Source: Rossellomorea vietnamensis NBRC 101237 (GTDB lineage: Bacteria; Bacillota; Bacilli; Bacillales; Bacillaceae_B). From it: a stretch of DNA of 50,431 bases. Below the pieces are notes generated by a model. That model was not told the DNA's origin. It worked only from the letters and a program-made list of their open reading frames with translations, and ran no database searches. A program made the translations under genes and the position numbers. Positions within the stretch are counted from its first letter, which is position 1; the number at the start of each line of letters is the position of its first letter. The stretch spans positions 1 to 50,431 of the forward strand of contig NZ_BCVQ01000029.1 in assembly GCF_001591825.1 (NCBI RefSeq). Reading direction: 5' to 3'. This document shows, piece by piece, positions 19,835-28,474 of the stretch.

Positions 19835-21121
19835 TTATTTTACTGCATTTACTTTAGAGCCCGACAGGTTACTCATGACTGCTTGACGTTGGTTCCAGGT
19901 CATCGGCATCTGACCACTCGGAACTTCAATCATGTCTATGGCACCATCAACCGGACAGACAATCGAGCATAGATTACATCCGACACAATCTTCCTCCCGC
20001 ACCTTTAAATAGCTATTTCCATCAGGATCCTTCAGCATATCAATACACTGATGAGATGTATCTTCACATGCAATGTGGCACTTATTACAATTGATGCATA
20101 CGTCATTATTAATCTGGGCAACTACGCTATAATTCAAATCCAGATTACCCCAATCGGAAAATCTAGGCACTGACTTTCCGACGATCTCCTGAACGCTTGA
20201 TATTCCTTTTTCATCTAAATAATTATTCAATCCATCCAGCATATCCTCGACAATCCTGAAACCGTGGTGCATGGCTGCCGTGCATACTTGCACCCCGGAA
20301 GCACCCATGAGCATGAACTCAACGGCGTCCTGCCAGTTCGACACTCCCCCCATGCCTGAAATCGGGACATTGATCCTCGGATTCCTGGCACATTCTGCCA
20401 CCATGTTCAATGAAATAGGCTTCACTGCAGGCCCGCAATAGCCACCGTGAGCTCCCTTACCGGCCACATGAGGTATGGTGTTCCATGAATCCAGATCCAC
20501 TCCCGCAAGACTATTGATCGTATTGATCATACTGACAGCATCCGCTCCGCCTCGGACGGCTGCTTCGGCTGTCACGGTGATATCTGTTATATTGGGTGTC
20601 AGCTTAACAATGACCGGTGTCCTGGCCACTTCCTTTGCCCAATGAGTTTGTTTCTCGACAAGCTCAGGTACTTGACCGGAGGCCGACCCCATCCCGCGTT
20701 CAGCCATCCCATGGGGACATCCGAAATTCAGTTCCAATCCATCAACGCCTACATCCTCCACTTTTTTGACGATTTCATGCCACTTTTCCTGCTTCGGCTC
20801 TACCATTAGTGAAGCAATGATGGCGTGATTCGGGAATCTCTTCTTGGTTTCATATATCTCTTTTAAGTTCACTTCCAATGGACGATCCGTAATCAGTTCG
20901 ATATTGTTGAAACCCGCTACCCTCTGGCCGTTAAAGCTTACGGCTGCGAACCTGGAAGAAACATTTATGATAGGTTCACCCAACGTTTTCCAAACCGCAC
21001 CTCCCCAACCAGCCTCGAAAGCCCTTTGAACCTGATACCCTGAGTTCGTTGGCGGCGCAGATGCCAACCAAAATGGATTAGGTGATTTGATCCCCGCTAA
21101 ATCTATGCTTAAATTCGCCAT
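19835..21121 (-). CDS. preA: NAD-dependent dihydropyrimidine dehydrogenase subunit PreA
   Basis: 428 aa. An FMN-binding dihydroorotate-dehydrogenase-like barrel (LAGIKSPNPFWLASAPPT; WKTLGEP; ELNFGCPHGM; VKLTPNITDI; GMGGVSNWQDAVEFMLMGA) is followed by a C-terminal ferredoxin module. That module has two 4Fe-4S motifs: CINCNKCHIAC (about 349-359) and CVGCNLCSIVCP (about 385-396). With PreT it reduces uracil/thymine to the 5,6-dihydro forms using NADH, the first step of the reductive pathway. It is 24 nt downstream of preT. Confidence 0.94.
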   Translation of the reverse strand: MANLSIDLAGIKSPNPFWLASAPPTNSGYQVQRAFEAGWGGAVWKTLGEPIINVSSRFAAVSFNGQRVAGFNNIELITDRPLEVNLKEIYETKKRFPNHAIIASLMVEPKQEKWHEIVKKVEDVGVDGLELNFGCPHGMAERGMGSASGQVPELVEKQTHWAKEVARTPVIVKLTPNITDITVTAEAAVRGGADAVSMINTINSLAGVDLDSWNTIPHVAGKGAHGGYCGPAVKPISLNMVAECARNPRINVPISGMGGVSNWQDAVEFMLMGASGVQVCTAAMHHGFRIVEDMLDGLNNYLDEKGISSVQEIVGKSVPRFSDWGNLDLNYSVVAQINNDVCINCNKCHIACEDTSHQCIDMLKDPDGNSYLKVREEDCVGCNLCSIVCPVDGAIDMIEVPSGQMPMTWNQRQAVMSNLSGSKVNAVK

Positions 21122-21145
21122 GGAATTCCCCCCTCTTTAACAGTT

Positions 21146-22501
21146 TTAATTCATTTTTACTGTCGAACAGATCTCATGTAAATGGTATGCTGCCTGCTTC
21201 CCTTGCTCTGCTGCCGTAACAACCATCGCCTCCCCGATACCTTTACCAAATACAATGTCCCCACAGGCAAAAATCGTAGGATTCGACGTTTGAAAAGTAC
21301 CGGGATCAACCTTCACCACGCCTTCAGAGTGGTCCAACCCGAATTGTTCAATGAGTGTAAGATGACGGGTCTGTCCTATGGCTTTAATGACAACGTCAAC
21401 AGGTAAAATGAATTCGGAGCCATTAACCGGAATGGGGCGCCTTCTTCCATCAGTCCCTTGTTCACCAAGCTCCATCTTGATACATTCAATCCCAGTAACC
21501 TCTCCTTTTTCATTTCCGATAATTCTTTGGGAAGCCGTCAACCAACGAAATTCCACACCGTCCTGCTTGGCAAATTCGTATTCGAAATCATAAGCTGTCA
21601 TTTCTTCTTGAGTACGCCGGTATAATATTTTCACATTTTCTGCGCCTAGGCGAATGGAGCATGTGGCTCCATCAATGGCTGTGTTTCCTGCACCGATCAC
21701 CACTACTTTTTTACCGATGTACTCGTGATTCAACTTGCCGCTTTTGGTGGATTTCACAAACTCGATGGCATCATGCACGCCTATCAGTTCTTCTCCTTCA
21801 ATCCGTAAGTCCGGTACACTTGACATTCCTGCAGCCAGGATGACAAAGTCATGGTTCATTAGGATTTCCTCGGCAGAAATATCCTGACCCACTTTTACAC
21901 TTGTACGGATCTTTACATTCAGTTTCTTTACCTGTTCCACTTCCCAATAAGAAATGCTCTGAGGAAGGCGGAACGAAACGATGCCATAAGTATTTAAGCC
22001 CCCAGCTTCGTTTTCAGCCTCATAAATCGTTACATCATATCCAAATCGCGCAAGTTCCCTTGCTGCAGAAAGCCCTGCCGGTCCCCCTCCGATGATTCCG
22101 ACTTTCTTTCCGTTAGGCTCTCCCGCTTCAAAGAGCACAGTGTCATTATGTCGTGCCCAATCTGTTGCATAGCGTTGAAGATCGCCGATCATAATGGGTT
22201 TGGTTGAAGAATTAAGTACGCATGCTCCTTCACATAGCTCCTCTGTCGGACAGACCCTTGAGCAGCTCGCCCCAACGGGATTGGCAGACATGATTGTCTT
22301 AGCGGAACCCTTTAAATTCCCTGAGGCAATCTTTTTAATGAATGATGGTATATCGATGCTTGTCGGGCAGGCTTGAATGCAAGGTGCATCATAACAGTAC
22401 AAACATCGATTCGCTTCCTCCAATGCCTCCCTACCCGTTAATCCCTTATGGGTTTCCTGAAAATTCTTCTCGAGATTGAGTAATGAAAGTGTGTTAGACA
22501 A
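21146..22501 (-). CDS. preT: NAD-dependent dihydropyrimidine dehydrogenase subunit PreT
   Basis: 451 aa from TTG 22501. GAGGGGG stands 7 nt upstream of that TTG; a GTG at 22552 would add 17 residues but has a poorer SD. The N-terminal Fe-S domain resembles the glutamate synthase small subunit (CLYCYDAPCIQACPTSIDIPSFI; CSRVCPTEELCEGAC). A first nucleotide-binding motif (VGIIGGGPAGLSAA, about 135-148) and a second (VVVIGAGNTAIDGA) bind FAD and NAD. A GDIVFG motif near the end completes the FAD site. It passes NADH electrons to PreA. Confidence 0.92.
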   Translation of the reverse strand: MSNTLSLLNLEKNFQETHKGLTGREALEEANRCLYCYDAPCIQACPTSIDIPSFIKKIASGNLKGSAKTIMSANPVGASCSRVCPTEELCEGACVLNSSTKPIMIGDLQRYATDWARHNDTVLFEAGEPNGKKVGIIGGGPAGLSAARELARFGYDVTIYEAENEAGGLNTYGIVSFRLPQSISYWEVEQVKKLNVKIRTSVKVGQDISAEEILMNHDFVILAAGMSSVPDLRIEGEELIGVHDAIEFVKSTKSGKLNHEYIGKKVVVIGAGNTAIDGATCSIRLGAENVKILYRRTQEEMTAYDFEYEFAKQDGVEFRWLTASQRIIGNEKGEVTGIECIKMELGEQGTDGRRRPIPVNGSEFILPVDVVIKAIGQTRHLTLIEQFGLDHSEGVVKVDPGTFQTSNPTIFACGDIVFGKGIGEAMVVTAAEQGKQAAYHLHEICSTVKMN

Positions 22502-22572
22502 ACTGACTTCCCCCTCTTCATTTCCGATTAATGAATCAAAATGATGGAGCACTCTTTATCGTTCCAGCTTTG

Positions 22573-23463
22573 TTAAGGAAGTAACGCCGTCATATCGTTA
22601 TAGGTTTCGGGCCTCCTGTCACGGTAAAACTGCCACGTGTCCCTTACTTCCCTTAATAACTTTTTATTCATTTCCCCGATGATCACTTCATCCTGATCCC
22701 TGCTTCCAACTGAAACAAAGCTCCCTCTCGGATCGACGAGGTAGGACTGGCCGTAGAATTCACCCATATTCCAGGGACCTTCATATCCGACACGATTGAT
22801 GGCTCCCAAATAGTACCCATTTGCCACTGCATGCGCAGGTTGTTCAAGTTTCCATAAGTATTCGGAAAGACCCGCCACGGTCGCTGACGGATTAAAGACA
22901 ATTTCCGCCCCCTTCAACCCTAATAAACGTGCCCCTTCAGGGAAATGCCTGTCATAACAAATGTAGACCCCTACCTTGGCATAAGCCGTATCAAATACCG
23001 GATATCCAAGATTTCCAGGTTTGAAATAATATTTCTCCCAGAACCCGTATCCTTCCTCCCCGACACCCACGTGAGGGATATGCTGCTTTCGATATTTGCC
23101 CAAGTATGTTCCATCTGCGTCGATGACAGCTGCCGTATTATAGTAGGTTGCTATTCCTTCCCTCTCATAGATCGGCAGGACGATGACCACACTCAGCTCT
23201 TTGGCCAACTCCTGGAATTGTTTTGTAGTCGGACCATTCGGAATTTCTTCTGCTGAGTCATACCATTTAGGATTTTGTTCTGAACAAAAGTACGGCCCAT
23301 AGAATATCTCCTGCAAGCATATGATTTGAGCACCTTTTTTCGCTGCATCCCTCACTAGTTCCACATGCTTTTTGATTGCATTCTTTTTATGGACGTCCAC
23401 TGTTTCATTCCCGTCCACATCATGAGAAGCCTGAATGAGTCCGATTGTAACCAAATCTGACAT
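22573..23463 (-). CDS. Nitrilase-superfamily beta-ureidopropionase (N-carbamoyl-beta-alanine amidohydrolase)
   Basis: 296 aa. The nitrilase triad is visible: Glu52 (CLQEIFYGPYF), Lys126 (KYRKQHIP) and Cys169 (VYICYDRHFPEGAR). The residues around the Cys and the ETYNDM tail resemble beta-ureidopropionase and N-carbamyl-amino-acid amidohydrolases more than nitrilases proper. It should cut N-carbamoyl-beta-alanine to beta-alanine, CO2 and NH3. It is the promoter-proximal gene of the pyrimidine operon and lies 71 nt before the chosen preT start. The putative cre site and operator lie just upstream. Confidence 0.9.
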   Translation of the reverse strand: MSDLVTIGLIQASHDVDGNETVDVHKKNAIKKHVELVRDAAKKGAQIICLQEIFYGPYFCSEQNPKWYDSAEEIPNGPTTKQFQELAKELSVVIVLPIYEREGIATYYNTAAVIDADGTYLGKYRKQHIPHVGVGEEGYGFWEKYYFKPGNLGYPVFDTAYAKVGVYICYDRHFPEGARLLGLKGAEIVFNPSATVAGLSEYLWKLEQPAHAVANGYYLGAINRVGYEGPWNMGEFYGQSYLVDPRGSFVSVGSRDQDEVIIGEMNKKLLREVRDTWQFYRDRRPETYNDMTALLP

Positions 23464-23499
23464 TCCAATTCCCCCATTACATTAAGATTTTTATAAAAT

Positions 23500-23513
23500 A
23501 GTAAGCGCTTTCA
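23500..23513 (-). promoter_or_regulatory. cre-like catabolite-response element
   Basis: On the minus strand TGAAAGCGCTTACT matches the Bacillus CcpA consensus TGWAANCGNTNWCA at all but the last position. It lies 37-50 nt upstream of the first gene of the operon, downstream of the likely promoter, where CcpA binding would act as a roadblock. Carbon catabolite repression of the operon is inferred. Confidence 0.6.
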
Positions 23514-23617
23514 TTGTTATAGTTTCATATGTAAACACTTACTAGATTCACTGCCTTTAAATGAATTCTGAATTTTTATTATTTTCACTTAATTTTAACC
23601 CGTCCTAAAATAGATTG

Positions 23618-23669
23618 CATTATACATTTTGTTACACGAACTACCTTCACCATTTGTCATTATGTATTG
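23618..23669 (-). promoter_or_regulatory. Candidate tandem operator of the pyrimidine operon
   Basis: CATTATACATTTTGTTACA (23618-23636) is shared with the mmsA upstream region. A second, weaker copy CATTTGTCATTATGTATTG starts exactly 33 bp away (23651), about three helical turns. The first copy overlaps a TATAAT on the minus strand, about 155 nt before the first gene. The PucR-type protein encoded at 14672-16273 is the obvious candidate ligand. Confidence 0.45.
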
Positions 23670-23819
23670 TCCTATTTTTATGAGTCTTCTTGTCCGTTTC
23701 TCATAAGGTATCATAGGCACTCCGCGAAATTTGTAGAATAATTTGTCTAAATATTATAAAAATTAAGATTTTAATCGACAAAGTTCACATATCTCTCCTT
23801 TACCTTATTTTTCATCCAC

Positions 23820-23853
23820 AAAAAAACAGCCTTCTCAAATGAAAAGGCTGTTT
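23820..23853 (-). terminator. Rho-independent terminator of the cstA-like gene
   Basis: A 10-bp stem AAACAGCCTT/AAGGCTGTTT (23824-23833 with 23844-23853) is followed on the minus strand by a run of seven T. It begins 7 nt past the stop codon. Confidence 0.88.
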
Positions 23854-23859
23854 CTTCTA

Positions 23860-25317
23860 TTAACGGTATGAATTGACTGATTTCATTTTCAATGACTGCT
23901 GTCTTTCCGGTCTGTACTTTACTACTTGTCCAATAAACCAGACCAATACGGCTGCCCAGATGATGACACCAAGAACCATGGAGGTTGAATAGGAAAGACC
24001 GAACCCTTCCGGTGCATAAAAAATATACGAACTTACCACTCCTGTCATAAACAGTGCGGGAAGGCTGCAAATCCAGTGAAATCTTGCTTTCTGCAATAAG
24101 TAGATGGAAGCGGTCCAAAGCATGACCGTCGCAACTACTTGATTCGACCAGCCCACATATCTCCAAAGAAAAGTATAATCGATTTGAGTCAGCAGGAAAG
24201 TAGGTACTGCAACAGGGATGACGAGTAACCCTGGAAGCCATTTCCCTTTCAATTCTTTCTTCCTAAAATCGCTCAGTAAATCTGCGAGCATCATACGTGA
24301 CGATCTGAGGGCGGTATCCCCTGTCGTCACCGGGAGGATGATGACACCAAGGACGGCCAGTATCCCGCCGAGAGTCCCAAGTGTCGTTTTGCTGATCTCA
24401 TTAACCACCCCTGCAGGTCCTCCTGAAGCCAATGCTTCTTGCAAACCGGCGGTTCCATTAAAGAATGCCATCCCTGCAGCAGCCCAGATAAGCGCTATGA
24501 TTCCTTCAGCAACCATCGCCCCATAAAATACTTTCCGACCCTCGCTCTCCCGTTTCAGAGTCCTGGCCAAGATCGGACTTTGAGTGGAATGGAACCCGGA
24601 AATGGCTCCGCATGACACGGTGACCATTAAGAGAGGCCATAAAGGCAGGTCGCCTGGATGCATGTTCTCAAATGTTAAATTCGGGACCGGGTGTTCAAAG
24701 AAGAATAATCCGATTCCGATTGCCACCGCCATAAATATAAGTATCGCACCGAAAATCGGATAAATCCTACCGATGATTTTATTGATCGGTAAAACTGTTG
24801 CAATCAGAAAATATGTAAAGATAATAACCAGAGAGGTCATAAAGTTAAGTGGCGTCACCTCTGCCATAAGTTGCGCCGGGCCAGATGTAAAGGCTGCCGC
24901 TACAAGGATCATTAACACGATGGACAAAATGTTCATGACGGACTGAACGGGTTTCCCTAAATATTTCCCTACGATTGTCGGGAACTGTGCCCCATTATGT
25001 CTGAGAGAAAGCATCCCGGAAAAATAATCATGTACGGCTCCAGCGAACAATGTTCCTATCACAATCCACAGAAATGCGACAGGACCGTATAAAGCACCCA
25101 GGATCGCACCGAAGATCGGACCCAATCCCGCAATGTTCAAGAGTTGTACCAGACTTGCTTTCCACCAGCTCATGGGCATATAATCCAAGCCGTCTTTTTT
25201 TGCATATGCAGGTGTGATATTGGAATCATCCACCCCGAAAATCTTTTCTACCACCTTTGAATAAAAGAAATAACCAACTACCAGAATACAGATGGATGCA
25301 AGAAATGTGAGCATCAC
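23860..25317 (-). CDS. Carbon starvation CstA-family transporter
   Basis: 485 aa, highly hydrophobic with about 12-14 membrane segments. Family signatures: MSWWKASLVQLLNIAGLGPIFGAILGALYGP, HDYFSGMLSLRHNGAQFPTIVGKYLG and VSCGAISGFHSTQSPILARTLKRE. It belongs to the shorter (about 480 aa) branch, compared with about 700 aa for E. coli CstA. Family members import pyruvate or peptides. A pyruvate importer would make sense beside a pathway whose transaminase may use pyruvate as amino acceptor, but that link is an inference. The gene is closed by its own terminator and lies upstream of the pyrimidine operon on the same strand. Confidence 0.9.
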   Translation of the reverse strand: MMLTFLASICILVVGYFFYSKVVEKIFGVDDSNITPAYAKKDGLDYMPMSWWKASLVQLLNIAGLGPIFGAILGALYGPVAFLWIVIGTLFAGAVHDYFSGMLSLRHNGAQFPTIVGKYLGKPVQSVMNILSIVLMILVAAAFTSGPAQLMAEVTPLNFMTSLVIIFTYFLIATVLPINKIIGRIYPIFGAILIFMAVAIGIGLFFFEHPVPNLTFENMHPGDLPLWPLLMVTVSCGAISGFHSTQSPILARTLKRESEGRKVFYGAMVAEGIIALIWAAAGMAFFNGTAGLQEALASGGPAGVVNEISKTTLGTLGGILAVLGVIILPVTTGDTALRSSRMMLADLLSDFRKKELKGKWLPGLLVIPVAVPTFLLTQIDYTFLWRYVGWSNQVVATVMLWTASIYLLQKARFHWICSLPALFMTGVVSSYIFYAPEGFGLSYSTSMVLGVIIWAAVLVWFIGQVVKYRPERQQSLKMKSVNSYR

Positions 25318-25502
25318 GATGTCCTCCCTTCACTATTTGAAATTAACGTTTATTCTAATACGAAAAACGACAAATAACAACAGAATTTTCTAAAAACATT
25401 ATTTTTTCAGAATATAAAATCATAAGTAGATCCAGATAAAGCCTATTAAACCAACAATGAAACCGTGTACAATCCATAAAAAATTTTTTCAATATAGCAA
25501 AA

Positions 25503-25524
25503 CGCACCCCCACTTGGGAATGCG
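25503..25524 (-). terminator. Putative terminator of the ankyrin-repeat gene
   Basis: A 9-bp stem CGCATTCCC/GGGGGTGCG (with two G-T pairs) and a 4-nt loop is followed on the minus strand by TTTTG. It is 12 nt past the stop codon. Confidence 0.6.
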
Positions 25525-25536
25525 CCTCATCGGATT

Positions 25537-26055
25537 CTATATTTTCGTTTTAACAAATTTCTCGTGAGCCTTCAAGAAATCCTTATTATTTCGTTCAGTA
25601 GCGATCTCCAAGGGAGATTGGGTATCTTCTGATTGGTTGGCTCGATCGTCTCCATAAGCCAGTAGCAATGACACGATCTCTGCAGAACCATCGAATGCAG
25701 CAATATGTAATGGTGTATGACCGGATGAATCACTCTGATTTACATTCGCTCCCTGATCAAGCAGGAATTCCACTAATTCTTTTGACGCTTTACCGGCAAT
25801 TCCTGCATGTAATGCTGTGTTGGATGGAATATAGGCTACCTTTGAATTGGAAACGGAATTGATATCTGCTCCAAAATTCAGAAGAATCTCCACAATTTCC
25901 TTTTGATCAAAATGTGACGCCACCCCGAGAGCAGTTAAACCTTGTTCATTCTCTGCATTACAAAGATTTGTATCATTTCTTAACGTTTGTTCGACTACCG
26001 CTTTATCGCCCGTTTCGATTGCCTCAAAAAACTCTTCAATTGTAAAGGATGTCAC
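25537..26055 (-). CDS. Ankyrin-repeat protein
   Basis: 172 aa from GTG 26055 (GAGG 8 nt upstream); a GTG at 26064 is possible but falls within the SD region. Four ankyrin repeats are visible: QGLTALGVASHFDQKEIVEILLNFGADIN, NTALHAGIAGKASKELVEFLLDQGANVN, GHTPLHIAAFDGSAEIVSLLLAYGDD and a degenerate last one, QSPLEIATERNNKDFLKAH. No signal peptide or membrane segment, so a cytosolic protein-protein interaction role is likely. The partner is unknown and the neighbours give no hint. Confidence 0.9.
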   Translation of the reverse strand: MTSFTIEEFFEAIETGDKAVVEQTLRNDTNLCNAENEQGLTALGVASHFDQKEIVEILLNFGADINSVSNSKVAYIPSNTALHAGIAGKASKELVEFLLDQGANVNQSDSSGHTPLHIAAFDGSAEIVSLLLAYGDDRANQSEDTQSPLEIATERNNKDFLKAHEKFVKTKI

Positions 26056-26116
26056 TGACTTCACCTCGTTTTTTCATAATTACAAATATTCTACCAATTA
26101 ATTATGATAAAAGATA

Positions 26117-26146
26117 GGGATGATTGCCAAAATAGGCACTCATCCC
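26117..26146 (-). terminator. Putative terminator of topB
   Basis: An inverted repeat GGGATGA...TCATCCC (26117-26123 with 26140-26146), extended inward by GCC/GGC. It lies just past the topB stop codon. On the minus strand TATCTTTTATC follows, a moderate T-rich tail. Confidence 0.5.
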
Positions 26147-26155
26147 CAGGAATGG

Positions 26156-28324
26156 CTACTGATCCAATTTTAATTTTGCTAAGGCATCAGCTAATGCTGT
26201 ATTGACCGGCTCTTCCTTCTGTTGTGTTTTTAAATATTTATTAACATCCCTTTTTGTCGCTTTACTATTCTTTTCTTTTTTTCTTCTATCATTGAATGTC
26301 GATAATTTTTCTCTATGTCCACAAACACAAGTGAATGTCTGGCCTTCCCCTTCTCCTCTTAAGTCCAGGCGTTTATGGCAATTCGGACACCGGGCATTCG
26401 TTTTCTTGCTGATATTTTTCCGGTGACCACACTCCCTGTCTTGGCAAACCAGTTTCTTTCCATGCTTATTCTTAATTTCCAACATTAAATTCCCACAGTC
26501 CGGACATTTGGTACCTGTCAGGTTATCATGGGTGAATTTTTGAGTTGAATGTTTGATTTCACTGACGGACTTCTTCGTATATTCCTTGATTTCTTTCAGA
26601 AATTCCTGCTTCTTCAGGGAGCCGTTAGCGATTTTCTCAAGCTTTTGCTCCCACACCGCTGTCAAGGTAGGTGACCTGAGATCCAGAGGTGCAAGTTCCA
26701 ATAGTTGCTTCCCTTTGGAAGTTATATGAATATCTTTTCCTTTTGACTCTATTACCCCTGAATTGAAGAGTTTCTCAATGATATCTGCCCTTGTTGCGAC
26801 AGTCCCAAGGCCGCCTGCCTCAGAAATGGTAGCGAGCAGGTCTTTATTGCTTTCTTTCATGAACTTCTTAGGGTTCTCCATGGCAGACAACAGTGTTCCC
26901 TCATTAAATCTTCCTGGAGGATTGGTTTGTCCTTCCGTTTCTTTGATTGACAGAACCGGATAGGCAGTCCCTTCTTCCATTTTGGAAAGTAGTTGGTCCG
27001 CTTCTGTGTTGTGATCATAGAGTTCTTTCCATCCGGAGTCTACAATCCGCTTCCCTTTTGTTTGAAATGTTTCTGACCCGATTGAGGCGTCTACAGTCGT
27101 TTGTTCGTACTGATAGGGAGGAAGGAATACGGCTAGGAAACGCTTGACGATCAAATCATATATTTTTATTTCCCTGTCCTGCAGCTTCTGAATAAAAGGT
27201 GTTTCTTCCGTCGGGATGATCGCATGGTGATCTGTCACCTTTTGATCATCTACATAAGCTTTTGACAATTGCACCGAGCCCTGTAACGCCCTGTTGGCCA
27301 TCTTTCGGTATGGTTGAACGTTCACCGCTTTCAATCTGTCCTTGAGTGTTGAAACCATATCACTTGATAAATGTTTACTATCTGTCCTTGGATACGTCAC
27401 CAATTTATGCTGCTCATACAATTTCTGCATGATAGAAAGCGTTTCTTTAGCAGAAAATCCAAAGATCTTATGGGCATCTCTTTGTAATTCAGTCAAATCA
27501 TAAAGGGAAGGTGCAACATTTTTCTTCAATGTTTTCTTCACAGACTGAATGACGATTTCCTTCCTGTCTTTTAATGACTCCATGATTGAAGTGATTTCTT
27601 CTTTGGAGAACGTTCTCGTATCTTTGTTTTTCCTGTTGGACCACACAAAGGTCCCTTTATCCGTCACAGCTTGTATTCCGTAAAAAGGTTTGGGGGTGAA
27701 ATTCTTTATTTCCTCCTCTCGCTGCGCAATGATACTTATCGTCGGTGTTTGTACACGTCCGCAAGACAATTGGGCATTGTGCTTGGTGGTCAAGGCTCTT
27801 GTTGCATTCATCCCCACGTACCAATCAGCTTCGGATCGTGCCTCGGCAGCAGCATATAAATTTTCGAAGCTTTTCGCATCTTTCAGTCTTTTGAATCCAT
27901 CCTTGATGGCCTTGTCGGTGACAGATGAAATCCACAACCGTTTTAACGGCTTATTCACCCGGGCTTTTTCAATGATCCAACGGGCGACAAGCTCCCCTTC
28001 ACGACCAGCATCGGTGGCAATGACGATCTCTTTTACATCAGGGCGGTTCATTTGCGCTTTGACCGTGCTGAATTGTTTTCCTGTTTTCTTAATCACGACA
28101 AGATTAAGGGACGGTGGGAGCATGGGAAGATCCTCGAGCTTCCATGATTTATATCGATCGTCATAGCTTTCAGGTTCTGCAAGGGTCACCAGGTGTCCAA
28201 GAGCCCAAGTGACGATATACTCGTTCCCTTCCAAGAATCCATTTCCACTTTTCGTACATTGAAGTACTCTGGCAATATCTCTACCGACAGAAGGTTTTTC
28301 TGCCAGGACCAAAATCTTTTTCAT
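26156..28324 (-). CDS. topB: DNA topoisomerase III
   Basis: 722 aa, type IA topoisomerase. The N-terminal Toprim domain shows LAEKPSVGRDIA (7-18) and the acidic DAGREGE (105-111). The catalytic Tyr311 lies in LVTYPRTDS. SCGRVQTP (187-194) and the GGLGTVATRADIIEKL stretch are typical of bacterial TopB. The C-terminus has zinc-ribbon-like motifs (CPDCGNLML...CQDRECGH and CPNCHKRLD...CVCGH). The tail is Lys-rich. It relaxes negative supercoils and decatenates DNA, typically in recombination and repair. The gene is monocistronic and divergent from the yeiH-like gene. Confidence 0.96.
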   Translation of the reverse strand: MKKILVLAEKPSVGRDIARVLQCTKSGNGFLEGNEYIVTWALGHLVTLAEPESYDDRYKSWKLEDLPMLPPSLNLVVIKKTGKQFSTVKAQMNRPDVKEIVIATDAGREGELVARWIIEKARVNKPLKRLWISSVTDKAIKDGFKRLKDAKSFENLYAAAEARSEADWYVGMNATRALTTKHNAQLSCGRVQTPTISIIAQREEEIKNFTPKPFYGIQAVTDKGTFVWSNRKNKDTRTFSKEEITSIMESLKDRKEIVIQSVKKTLKKNVAPSLYDLTELQRDAHKIFGFSAKETLSIMQKLYEQHKLVTYPRTDSKHLSSDMVSTLKDRLKAVNVQPYRKMANRALQGSVQLSKAYVDDQKVTDHHAIIPTEETPFIQKLQDREIKIYDLIVKRFLAVFLPPYQYEQTTVDASIGSETFQTKGKRIVDSGWKELYDHNTEADQLLSKMEEGTAYPVLSIKETEGQTNPPGRFNEGTLLSAMENPKKFMKESNKDLLATISEAGGLGTVATRADIIEKLFNSGVIESKGKDIHITSKGKQLLELAPLDLRSPTLTAVWEQKLEKIANGSLKKQEFLKEIKEYTKKSVSEIKHSTQKFTHDNLTGTKCPDCGNLMLEIKNKHGKKLVCQDRECGHRKNISKKTNARCPNCHKRLDLRGEGEGQTFTCVCGHREKLSTFNDRRKKEKNSKATKRDVNKYLKTQQKEEPVNTALADALAKLKLDQ

Positions 28325-28474
28325 GTAAAAAATCCTTTCATTACTGGGTCTATATTTTCTATATCTTTTCTATTTTAACATACAATAAATAGAGTAGTGC
28401 ATTTTGGTTCACGCCATTAGGGAGATTGTACTATACTTATACATGGTCGATTTTAATAAAGGAGCTAATGAATT

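Larger units (their letters stand above)
23464..23859. other. 396-bp regulatory region between the pyrimidine operon and cstA-like gene
   Basis: No convincing coding sequence. Reading from the operon start on the minus strand, the region holds the cre-like site (23500-23513) and an AT-rich stretch. Two 19-bp motif copies at 23618 and 23651 follow, then the cstA-like terminator at 23820-23853. A TATAAT on the minus strand (23619-23624) overlaps the first motif copy but has no clear -35 element, as would fit an activated promoter. Confidence 0.6.

Noticed and set aside
23771..24241. 156-aa frame overlapping the end of the cstA-like gene on the same strand
   Set aside because: Out-of-frame shadow of a clear membrane transporter; it crosses the transporter's terminator.
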